Shown in pieces: positions 57,955 through 64,000 of a stretch of 64,000 nucleotides of DNA. The notes below the pieces were generated by a model that saw nothing but the letters and a program-made list of their open reading frames with translations, was not told where the DNA came from and did no database searches. The position numbers and the translations under genes are program-made. Each line of letters begins with the position of its first letter. Positions within the stretch are counted from its first letter, which is position 1. The DNA comes from Pseudoflavonifractor sp. An184 (GTDB lineage Bacteria > Bacillota > Clostridia > Oscillospirales > Oscillospiraceae): contig NZ_NFKI01000001.1 in the NCBI RefSeq assembly GCF_002160305.1, forward strand, positions 62,001 to 126,000, in the 5' to 3' direction.

Positions 57955-57990
57955 TAAAAAAGCACCTGCAGAGATTTCCTCAGATGCTTT
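57955..57990 (-). terminator. Second terminator of RNA leader B
   Basis: Minus strand: AAAGCATCTG (one G-U) paired with CAGGTGCTTT, then TTTTATATAGATCC. Sequence after the stem matches leaders A and C. Confidence 0.72.
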
Positions 57991-58025
57991 GTGGCGCGCT
58001 CATCATGTTTTTTGCCCAGAAACAG

Positions 58026-58112
58026 AAAAAAGCGCCCAAAGGCCAACACGGCCTTCAGACGCTGTGAAACACGGCTTACTTTGATTGCCTCAGGCAATTT
58101 CTGATACTGAAC
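58026..58112 (-). ncRNA. Conserved structured RNA element, copy B
   Basis: Minus strand: TTGCCA (58147-58142), 17 bp, TATAAT (58124-58119), then CAGTATCAG, hairpin TTGCCTGAGGCAA, AGTAAGC, CGTGTTTCA, and an intrinsic terminator with stems AGCG/CGCT and AAGGCC/GGCCTT followed by T6. It shares CAGTATCAG and TTGCCTGAGGCAA exactly with copy C on the opposite strand 2 kb away. Its promoter is back to back with that of the Fic gene. Confidence 0.74.
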
Positions 58113-58166
58113 ATATTTATTATACCGCAGAGAGTGTGGAATGGCAATACGGGGATGATTTTATCC

Positions 58167-58195
58167 TTGCAGATTGGGGCATCATTTGTTATACT
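58167..58195 (+). promoter_or_regulatory. Promoter of the Fic gene
   Basis: TTGCAG (58167-58172), 17-bp spacer, TATACT (58190-58195), 40 bp before the ATG. GATACTAATTGATAC overlaps the start region. Confidence 0.65.
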
Positions 58196-58235
58196 GATAC
58201 TAATTGATACTACAAAATATCGGAGGCGATATGGG

Positions 58236-59402
58236 ATGGATGCCGGGCTGTTTACAAAGATGCTTTCGGATAAGAGCGTGACGGACTTGAAGAAACTGAA
58301 ATACAAATACCCGCAGGCAGATCTCGCAGAGTTTGTCAGCCTACTGAAAGGCAGCTTTTATCATGCGCTGCCCCTAAAGGATTTCGACGGCGGGCAGATG
58401 GTCTATCTGGAGAGTGTCGCGCAGGTGCGGCTCTCTGCGGCCCGGGTGCTGCTTACACCGCAGGACAGCAGCCAGCCCTATGGCATCAAGGCGATGGAGG
58501 AGGAGATCGTCTCGACGCTTTCTATTGAGCAGATCGACACGTCCCGTGACAGCGTCCGGAAGATACTCTCCGGTTATGCACCTGCGAATGAGTCAGAAAA
58601 ACGGATTTACGCCATGAAGAAGGGCCTGGAATTTATCGTGGATCCGGCCCATCAAATCAGTGAAGAGAACCTTCACCAGCTGTACGAGATGACCATTGGG
58701 GTCCTTCTCCCGGAGGAAGACCGCCTGCTGCCGGGCAATCTCTACCGGAACGACAGCGTCTATGTGGTGGGAGACAAGGTGGAGCACACGGGCCTGAGTT
58801 GGAAGAAACTCCCGGAGTACATGGGCGCTCTGATTGAATTTGCCAATATGGACGGCGATATGAATGACCTGCTGAAGGCTGCGCTGCTCCACTTCGATCT
58901 GGCCTACCTGCATCCCTACTTTGATGGGAACGGAAGAATGGCGCGGCTGCTGCACCTGTGGTATCTGGTGCAGCGCGGATATTCCTCCGCTCTGTTTGTT
59001 CCGCTGTCCGGATTCATCGAGCGGAGCCGGAAGGGATACTATGACGCATACACGCTCATCGAACAGAATGCCCGGATCAGCGGCGTCCTGGATGTGACGC
59101 CCTTCCTGGTGTATTTCATCGAAAATGTCTACCACAAACTGAGCAATGCGCTCCCGGCGGCCTCGACAACGGAGCATTTTCAGGCGGCTCTGGCCTCGGG
59201 CAGTGTGACGGAGAAGGAAAAGGACTTGTGGCAGTTCGTACTGTCCGCCTATGGCGGAGGGGAGTTCTCTACAAAGCAGCTGGAGCGGGATTTCGGCAGC
59301 GCCGCCTATGCTACCATCCGCAGTTTTGTCCTGAAATTCGAGGGAATGGGCCTCCTGCACAGGACAAAGTATGGAAACCGGGTCAAATACAGCGTCAAGT
59401 GA
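58236..59402 (+). CDS. Fic-family protein
   Basis: 388 residues; ATG 58236, 9 nt after GGAGG. Catalytic loop HPYFDGNGRMAR near 227-238 has all Fic residues for AMP (or other nucleotide) transfer to a hydroxyl side chain. A segment TLSIEQIDTS near 95 sits where class II/III Fic proteins carry the inhibitory motif (S/T)xxxE(G/N); the Glu is there but is followed by Gln. The C-terminal 70 residues are a winged-helix-like region (TKQLERDFGSAAYATIRSFV). Possible toxin, regulator or target modifier; no antitoxin gene was recognised next to it. Confidence 0.88.
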   Translation: MDAGLFTKMLSDKSVTDLKKLKYKYPQADLAEFVSLLKGSFYHALPLKDFDGGQMVYLESVAQVRLSAARVLLTPQDSSQPYGIKAMEEEIVSTLSIEQIDTSRDSVRKILSGYAPANESEKRIYAMKKGLEFIVDPAHQISEENLHQLYEMTIGVLLPEEDRLLPGNLYRNDSVYVVGDKVEHTGLSWKKLPEYMGALIEFANMDGDMNDLLKAALLHFDLAYLHPYFDGNGRMARLLHLWYLVQRGYSSALFVPLSGFIERSRKGYYDAYTLIEQNARISGVLDVTPFLVYFIENVYHKLSNALPAASTTEHFQAALASGSVTEKEKDLWQFVLSAYGGGEFSTKQLERDFGSAAYATIRSFVLKFEGMGLLHRTKYGNRVKYSVK

Positions 59403-59535
59403 GACTCCGAGGTTGCTGTGTATGGGTTCCTAAACCGATAGAAATTACTTTTCTTGGATCGCTGTGCTGCCAGTTCCACCACAGGAAAGACGGACAGTAT
59501 GGCCGGGATTGCGATATCTTCTATACCGAGTGCTT
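59403..59535. other. Decayed sequence after the Fic gene
   Basis: No intact gene. On the minus strand a 32-codon frame (ending at about 59440) overlaps the 59536 stop by ATGGCTGA and reads RYRRYRNPGHTVRLSCGGTG; it may be the shortened remains of a co-transcribed gene. Confidence 0.4.
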
Positions 59536-59715
59536 TCAGCCATCTTTGGAGCTATCCTGCGGACCGGGTTGTTTTTGAAGCGAGTCAAGTTCCGCCACTA
59601 CGTCCTGGCTGGTGAGGATCACTGGCTCATACCCAGAAATCGTCATATGTTTGAAACCGTCCAACAAGGCTTCCCGTTTTCCGGCGCCGGTACTGTGTCC
59701 CAGATCAGTCTTCAC
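59536..59715 (-). CDS. Very small protein of unknown function
   Basis: 59 residues; GTG at 59715 with AACGAGG upstream: MKTDLGHSTGAGKREALLDG, then SGYEPVILTSQDVVAELDSL. Its minus-strand promoter TTGCCG-N17-TATCAT lies about 100 bp upstream. The phase and ribosome-binding site support a real gene, but it could be the surviving head of a longer one. Confidence 0.5.
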   Translation of the reverse strand: MKTDLGHSTGAGKREALLDGFKHMTISGYEPVILTSQDVVAELDSLQKQPGPQDSSKDG

Positions 59716-60020
59716 AATTATTCCTCGTTTCTATCAGTGTATGGGCTGCCACGTCGCAGATGGCTGCGTGGAAGATAGCCAGAGCCGGACTGCGCACCGT
59801 TTGTGCCCTGTCAGTCCATATGATAGCATGGTTATAAGAATTCGGCAATTAGGGCGACATCTGTTTTGCAGACAGTTTGACGATTGCTGTTGAGCAGTTC
59901 ATAACGCACCCACGAGAGGGAATAGGGGGCTTGCGTAGAAGTAGTCCTGAGGGTGTCCTTAGCAGTAACGTCTTTTGGCGCTGCGCCCCTGTCCGGCCAG
60001 CCCCTGGCTGCATGAACTGC
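59716..60020. other. Spacer with a possible gene fragment
   Basis: A minus-strand frame at 59832-60038 ends YSLSWVRYELLNSNRQTVCKTD-like and lacks a ribosome-binding site; it looks like a relic. Nothing else could be supported. Confidence 0.4.
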
Positions 60021-60055
60021 TTGCAATTCCCAATCCAATCAGATATAATACGAGC

Positions 60056-60141
60056 ATACAGTATCAGCAGTTTGCCTGAGGCAAATACAGTTTCTGTGTT
60101 TCAAAGTTCCCAGAGGTCGTGCCGGCCTTTGGGAACTTTTA
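60056..60141 (+). ncRNA. Conserved structured RNA element, copy C
   Basis: Plus strand: TTGCAA (60021-60026), 17 bp, TATAAT (60044-60049), then CAGTATCAG (60059-60067), hairpin TTGCCTGAGGCAA (60072-60084), GTGTTTCA (60096-60103) and a 14-bp intrinsic terminator AAAGTTCCCAGAGG (60103-60116) with 60126-60139 plus T4. Same plan as copies A and B. Followed by a second terminator and then a long operon of small unknown genes from 60343. Confidence 0.76.
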
Positions 60142-60190
60142 TGCTTTCATCAGATTTTCTATCATAATTCCATCTGAAACAGCATGTTAC

Positions 60191-60226
60191 AAGGCACATG
60201 AGCATTCAAGCTCATGTGCCTTTTTA
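60191..60226 (+). terminator. Second terminator of RNA leader C
   Basis: 12-bp stem AAGGCACATGAG (60191-60202) with CTCATGTGCCTT (60211-60222) running into TTTTATATAGATAC. The tail is shared with leaders A and B and may double as a -10 region. Confidence 0.8.
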
Positions 60227-60273
60227 TATAGATACCCCAGGCGGCGAGGCCGCAAAAATAAGAAAAGGAGCTG

Positions 60274-60300
60274 ATGAACGATCCCCCAAGCAACGTGTAA
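60274..60300 (+). CDS. Eight-residue leader ORF
   Basis: ATG 60274 behind AAAAGGAG encodes MNDPPSNV and stops 42 bp before the GTG of the first operon gene. The ribosome-binding site is better than that of the real gene, so translation is likely. A double proline in such a short ORF could stall ribosomes. Confidence 0.45.
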   Translation: MNDPPSNV

Positions 60301-60342
60301 TGTGCAGAAATAAGATTTTTTGAAAGAAAGAGGTGTCTTACT

Positions 60343-60756
60343 GTGAATACGAATACCTATGTGGATAGACCTAATGACAAGGGCACTGCTCTGGATAGAG
60401 AGCGCCAGTTGGCAACATTGTTGGAGGACGATGATGTGCTCTGCGCCCATGTATATGATGACAGTGGTTACTCAGAGTTTTTATTCCATGGGAGTCCGGA
60501 GAACATTGCTAACTTCATCGGCGCGCGGCCCATGGTTCACCAGATTGTACTAACTGACCGGCAGGAGCGCCCAGTATTATGGACGATTGGTTATTTTATT
60601 GACCGCTGTCCGGACAAGGTGTTGTTGGAAAAGGTCAAGAAGGAGTTGATTCCCATCCAGATGTGCGAAGCGGAGGCTCAGCCGATCTACAGCCCGAGTA
60701 TGGGGGAGGTTGTTGCCTATTTAATGCGGCCGACAACAGGAGGGGAAGATAAATGA
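60343..60756 (+). CDS. Protein of unknown function, first gene of the element-C operon
   Basis: 137 residues; GTG 60343 with AAAGAGGTG about 10 nt upstream. Starts MNTNTYVDRPNDKGTALDRE; middle GYSEFLFHGSPENIANFIGA; soluble. Overlaps the next gene by ATGA. No family recognised; small accessory protein of plasmid/element type. Confidence 0.7.
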   Translation: MNTNTYVDRPNDKGTALDRERQLATLLEDDDVLCAHVYDDSGYSEFLFHGSPENIANFIGARPMVHQIVLTDRQERPVLWTIGYFIDRCPDKVLLEKVKKELIPIQMCEAEAQPIYSPSMGEVVAYLMRPTTGGEDK

Positions 60757-61160
60757 TCCCGAAAATCACACAAGACGCGCCTAATATTGTACAGCGATAT
60801 TGGTGCTCAACCTGCGGCCGGTCCCTGCCGGCCCCCGACCAGCATGACGACCAATGGCGCTTCTGCCCGAGGTGCGGGGAGCTCATCGAATACGAGAAGG
60901 CAGAACCGATCCAATGGCGGGAGCAAAACTGCGAAAAGTGTGGCCGCCCCTTGATCCAACTGGTGCAGGACCGCAGGCCTTTCTTCCGGGCGAATAATGA
61001 GTATGTAGGCGCTTCGCTCTGCAGAGACTGCCTGGAGGAACACTGTGTGCAGACCAACTGCCTGCAGTGCGACCTTGGAAATTGGCCAGGCTGCCGCTAC
61101 GCCGACATCAAGCGGCAGGGGCTGCAGAAGGCAAAAGAAGGCGGTGAGGATGGTGTCTGA
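60753..61160 (+). CDS. Zinc-ribbon-rich protein of unknown function
   Basis: 135 residues; ATG 60753 overlaps the previous stop. Six CxxC-type pairs or near pairs (CSTCGR, CPRCGE, CEKCGR, CRDCLEEHC, CLQC) point to two or three zinc ribbons. Overlaps the NADAR gene by 11 bp. Possible nucleic-acid binding or structural role; unknown. Confidence 0.72.
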   Translation: MIPKITQDAPNIVQRYWCSTCGRSLPAPDQHDDQWRFCPRCGELIEYEKAEPIQWREQNCEKCGRPLIQLVQDRRPFFRANNEYVGASLCRDCLEEHCVQTNCLQCDLGNWPGCRYADIKRQGLQKAKEGGEDGV

Positions 61161-61632
61161 TCAGCACAGGGAGGTCATAGACCGTTTCACTGGCCCTTAC
61201 GCCTTTCTGAGCAATTTCCACCCTTGCCGCGTGACCTTCTATGGCATGACCTTTCCTTCCGTGGAGGCGGCTTTTCAAGCAGCAAAGTGTGCGGACCACC
61301 GGGATCGGGCGCAGTTTCTGGCCATGACGCCTGAGCAGGCAAAGCGCCGCGGGCGCCAGATCCGGATGCGGGATGACTGGGATGCGCGGAAACGGACCAT
61401 CATGCACAACCTGCTCGTCCACAAATTCAGCGAAAACCCTGACTTGATCCCCAAACTTCTTGCCACCGGCGGCGCGGTCTTGGTGGAGGGCAACACCTGG
61501 CACGATAACTATTGGGGCTGCTGCACCTGTTCCCGCTGTGGGGGCAGACGCGGCCGGAACAATCTGGGACGTATGCTCATGGAGCTGCGCGCAGATTACA
61601 TGGCGAGCTATAAGGAGGATGGTAGAACATGA
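61150..61632 (+). CDS. NADAR-family (YbiA-like) protein
   Basis: 160 residues; ATG 61150, GGTGAGG upstream. FTGPYAFLSNFHPC, then MTFPSVEAAFQAAKCADH, HNLLVHKFSENPDL, and a C-terminal WGCCTCSRCGGRRGRNNLG match the NADAR fold of N-glycosidases acting on ADP-ribose-related or riboflavin-intermediate substrates. The insertion CCTCSRC just before the conserved GxNxLG is uncommon. The overlap with the next gene (ATGA) shows that it belongs to the operon. In NAD-linked defence or ADP-ribosylation reversal such proteins can be effectors; role here unknown. Confidence 0.85.
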   Translation: MVSDQHREVIDRFTGPYAFLSNFHPCRVTFYGMTFPSVEAAFQAAKCADHRDRAQFLAMTPEQAKRRGRQIRMRDDWDARKRTIMHNLLVHKFSENPDLIPKLLATGGAVLVEGNTWHDNYWGCCTCSRCGGRRGRNNLGRMLMELRADYMASYKEDGRT

Positions 61633-61826
61633 ATTATTGCCTCACCATGGAGCAGACCCGCCGCATTGCGGTGTGGTTTGACGCGGACAGCGATGAGGAG
61701 GCTGAGAAGAAGGCACGGGAGATCTATCACAATACTCCGTCAAAGGACTTTGAGGCGGGGGATGACGAGAGAGACTGCGCGCTTTCTAACCGGGATACGA
61801 ACACGATGGTGTTTGACTGGAGCTGA
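61629..61826 (+). CDS. Small acidic protein of unknown function
   Basis: 65 residues; ATG 61629 overlaps the NADAR stop. MNYCLTMEQTRRIAVWFDAD, then EAEKKAREIYHNTP. Acidic C terminus (EAGDDERDCALS). No family recognised; translationally coupled to NADAR. Confidence 0.66.
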   Translation: MNYCLTMEQTRRIAVWFDADSDEEAEKKAREIYHNTPSKDFEAGDDERDCALSNRDTNTMVFDWS

Positions 61827-61893
61827 ATTATGCCAGAAAGAACAGTCAGAATTCATGTGGCCTTATGAAAAAATAGTATGGAGGAACAAAGAG

Positions 61894-62808
61894 ATGCCGA
61901 CACTGGAACAGCTCGATACGCCATATGAGCGACGGCGTGTGATCGAATATGGTGTGGATGGGAATAAAGTGGTCCGCCACTGGCATGATGCGCAGCATAT
62001 TGCCGGCCCGCTTTATAAAAGTAAAGAGGAAAAAAATAAGTACGGGGAGCAGGAGATGGATCTTTACCTTTTCTTCGAAGGGGGAAAAGACGGACTCCTG
62101 TACCAGTACAACATGAGGCACCCGGAGCAGTACACGCCTGAAAAAATGATGGAGGAAATCGAGCGGGTTGGCTATGACACGCTGGAGCATTTCTTGACCA
62201 CCTTTGATCAGAGTGTGGTAGAAGGAAAATTCATTGGTGCTGCGGTCATTGAGTTTGTCCGACAGATTGATACAGAGCGAGGAAACCGATATGCTCAGCA
62301 CCGGCTGGACTATATCGCCCGACAAGAGGAGAAACACCGCCGTTTGGCAGCGGAACGCGCTGAGAAGGCGGCTCAAAAAGAGGCGCAGCGGAAAGCTGCA
62401 GAACAGGCGGCGAGGGCAAAATACCTGGGCTGGGCGGATCAGATGACCGCAATGCAGTTTGGAAAGGTATCCTCCGTACTGGATGTTCTGATCCGGGCAG
62501 ACGGAAAAGTGATGACTAAGCGTGAATTCGTGATTTCGCGGATGAAAGATGGATGGACTCCGACCAAAAAAGAGGGCGTTGTCAGCTACTATGGGAGCCG
62601 TTGGGATGTCAAGGAGAGTAAGCCGCGGACGGAGTACCGTCTTGCAAAAGAAAATCTCACATACAGGATCAGCAAAACGGAGTTCAATTTCGCTTCGTAT
62701 TTGGCAGCACATCCTGAGAAACTCAGCCAAGCACGGAAGCAGCTGGCAATTTGCACAGATGCCGGAGGAGAGCAGCAAGCATTCAGAGAGGAGGCTCAGA
62801 AAGCATGA
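61894..62808 (+). CDS. Protein with charged coiled coil, unknown function
   Basis: 304 residues; ATG 61894, 9 nt after GGAGG. N-terminal soluble domain (MPTLEQLDTPYERRRVIEYG), a long Ala/Glu/Lys/Arg coiled coil near 145-180 (HRRLAAERAEKAAQKEAQRK), and a C-terminal basic domain (YGSRWDVKESKPRTEYRLAK). Possibly DNA-associated. Overlaps the next gene by ATGA. Confidence 0.68.
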   Translation: MPTLEQLDTPYERRRVIEYGVDGNKVVRHWHDAQHIAGPLYKSKEEKNKYGEQEMDLYLFFEGGKDGLLYQYNMRHPEQYTPEKMMEEIERVGYDTLEHFLTTFDQSVVEGKFIGAAVIEFVRQIDTERGNRYAQHRLDYIARQEEKHRRLAAERAEKAAQKEAQRKAAEQAARAKYLGWADQMTAMQFGKVSSVLDVLIRADGKVMTKREFVISRMKDGWTPTKKEGVVSYYGSRWDVKESKPRTEYRLAKENLTYRISKTEFNFASYLAAHPEKLSQARKQLAICTDAGGEQQAFREEAQKA

Positions 62809-63374
62809 AACGTGGAATTACCGTGGAACGAAAGTATGACCACAACGATATCCCCTGCATTGTAATAAAAAAGAAGCGCGGAAAACTGGCTTTGGATGAA
62901 ATCCAGGATATCCTCCGCTTTGAAGACTACCAGCAGTGGAATGGCCAGTATGTCCTGTTCCTCAACTGTTCGGAGGCCACGCTGGGGGGCAATGGCTGTT
63001 GGGACCTGTTGGATGAACCGCCCGGTGATACGGTGATGCTCTATGAGGTCGCGGGCAACGAGGAATGTCCCGTTTGTAGATCCAATTTGCCACCGTTCTC
63101 GTATTGCCCCTCCTGCGGCATGCCATGGTCTGATTCGGGCAAAAGTGTTGAAACCCTGTTGTCCTCCATGCGTCAGGAGGCTGCGCGCAATATCAGAGAT
63201 CCCAAAGCATCTGGCGCCTCGCGCCTGGCATGGTACTGGTCGCATATCGGCGCCATCGACCTGGCCCGGCAGATGGGCGTCATCACAGAGGATCGCCGGC
63301 AGGCGCTCTATGAGGAGATGCAGCCCCTCAAGCCCGCCGATACTGATGGGACTATGAATGGGGGTGCGGTCTGA
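62805..63374 (+). CDS. Zinc-ribbon protein of unknown function
   Basis: 189 residues; ATG 62805 overlaps the previous stop. MKRGITVERKYDHNDIPCIV; a zinc ribbon CPVCRSNLPPFSYCPSC near 102-118; C-terminal helical segment ARQMGVITEDRRQALYEEMQ. Member of the same coupled operon. Confidence 0.68.
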   Translation: MKRGITVERKYDHNDIPCIVIKKKRGKLALDEIQDILRFEDYQQWNGQYVLFLNCSEATLGGNGCWDLLDEPPGDTVMLYEVAGNEECPVCRSNLPPFSYCPSCGMPWSDSGKSVETLLSSMRQEAARNIRDPKASGASRLAWYWSHIGAIDLARQMGVITEDRRQALYEEMQPLKPADTDGTMNGGAV

Positions 63375-63709
63375 TGAACAAATCCAACACGATCCTCCAG
63401 ATCACCAGTGAAGTGCTGGACCGATACCGCAATTCGATCAGCCGCAAGGCATTTATCCAGGCGATGGAGCGCGTGATCGAGCTGGTGCTTGGCCCCGGGG
63501 AGCACCTTCCGCAGGCAGCGTGCCCCGGCCTGCAGTTGATCCGAAGTCCGGAGATGGACAGCGAGTGCCTGGCGCAGCTGCTCAGCGGGGCGTGCCCGTC
63601 GTTTCAGCAGGCAAAAGCGGACTTTGACTGCCGGGAGTTTGACTGCCAGACCTGCTGGCAGTCCTGGCTGGAGTCCGGAAAGCCGCCTGTAAAGGAGGAC
63701 AACCAGTGA
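63374..63709 (+). CDS. Small protein of unknown function
   Basis: 111 residues; ATG 63374 shares its first base with the preceding TGA. Starts MNKSNTILQITSEVLDRYRN; C terminus has DCREFDCQTCWQSWLESGK with a CxxC. Coupled to its neighbours. Confidence 0.66.
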   Translation: MNKSNTILQITSEVLDRYRNSISRKAFIQAMERVIELVLGPGEHLPQAACPGLQLIRSPEMDSECLAQLLSGACPSFQQAKADFDCREFDCQTCWQSWLESGKPPVKEDNQ

Positions 63710-64000
63710 AGCCGTTCAAAAGCACCACCATGCTCCGCCCGCTGACCGACGCAGAGCTGCAGCTGGAGGACCCCCAGTGGGAAGATGATGATACCGTCAC
63801 TTTCTATATCCCTTGCTGGTTCAACGTGGATCTGTTTTTTCCCGGCCTTCATGTGGTTACGGATGAAAACGATGACTACATCAACCTCTACTGCGCCTAC
63901 AACACCAAGACGCATGGCGTCCGCCTGTTCTTCACCTATGCCAACAACAGTGGGGCAGAGGAGGGAGAACAGGATTTTGAGGTCGAGGTAGCGATGGATC
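63706..64000 (+). CDS. Protein of unknown function, cut by the right edge
   Basis: GTG 63706 overlaps the previous stop and follows AAAGGAGG by 8 nt. 98 residues are visible: MKPFKSTTMLRPLTDAELQL, then VTFYIPCWFNVDLFFPG. The frame is still open at the window end. No family recognised. Confidence 0.68.
   Translation, partial: MKPFKSTTMLRPLTDAELQLEDPQWEDDDTVTFYIPCWFNVDLFFPGLHVVTDENDDYINLYCAYNTKTHGVRLFFTYANNSGAEEGEQDFEVEVAMD

Noticed and set aside
1-64000. CRISPR arrays, rRNA and tRNA genes
   Set aside because: No regularly spaced repeats, no rRNA-like stretches and no cloverleaf candidates with conserved TTCGA arms were noticed on either strand, though a tRNA scan could not be run.
43930-64000. 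A complete integrative conjugative element
   Set aside because: A tyrosine recombinase and Tn916-like regulatory genes are present, but no relaxase, coupling protein or VirB4-like gene was seen, so only accessory or remnant mobile DNA is claimed.

Overview
The window looks like chromosomal DNA of a GC-rich gut Clostridia member, most likely of the Oscillospiraceae (Flavonifractor/Oscillibacter type). This is inferred from purine-rich Shine-Dalgarno sites, frequent GTG/TTG starts, consensus TTGACA-N17-TATAAT promoters, intrinsic terminators and the gene families present. No rRNA, tRNA or CRISPR array was seen. No sequence search could be run, so family names rest on motifs read by eye.

Region 1 (1-31.8 kb) is a dense, repeatedly duplicated transporter island, probably for metals or metallophores. 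It has four pairs of exporter-fold ABC proteins (2497-6044, 7531-11019, 17023-20539, 22390-25909), two MptD-type ECF S components (one with its own T and fused A1A2 subunits), a complete nickel/peptide-type ABC importer (25906-30901) and the tail of a second one at the left edge. Three TetR genes, one AraC gene and a scarred AraC/ABC remnant lie between them. Four transporter blocks end in the same two-gene cassette: a short DtxR-like metalloregulator, a strong conserved hairpin, and a PhoB-type winged-helix protein without a receiver domain. A fifth, lone copy of the winged-helix gene is at 43450. Inverted repeats of the form GTTAG-N6-CTAAC precede the transporter operons.

Region 2 (31.9-43.9 kb) holds a two-component system, a lipoprotein, an alpha/beta hydrolase, a CatA-like acetyltransferase behind a leader that looks like a translational attenuator, an XRE regulator with an ABC-2 exporter, and a second ABC-2 system whose permease is fused to an M1-like zinc peptidase.

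Region 3 (43.9-64 kb) is accessory DNA of mobile-element type: a Y-family polymerase behind a LexA-like promoter, an SRAP protein, Tn916-like sigma/HTH genes, a tyrosine recombinase, two AAA/DUF4143 ATPases, an IreB-like protein, a SEC-C protein, a Fic protein, a NADAR protein and many small unknown genes. No conjugation machinery was recognised. Three separate operons of unknown genes here (starting at 47337 minus, 57859 minus and 60343 plus) are each preceded by a copy of the same roughly 90-nt RNA-like element. Each copy has its own consensus promoter, a conserved GCCTGAG hairpin, a conserved GTGTT(T/C)CA segment and an intrinsic terminator, followed by a second terminator just before the operon. 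This element and the DtxR-hairpin-winged-helix cassette are the best candidates for undescribed regulatory systems.
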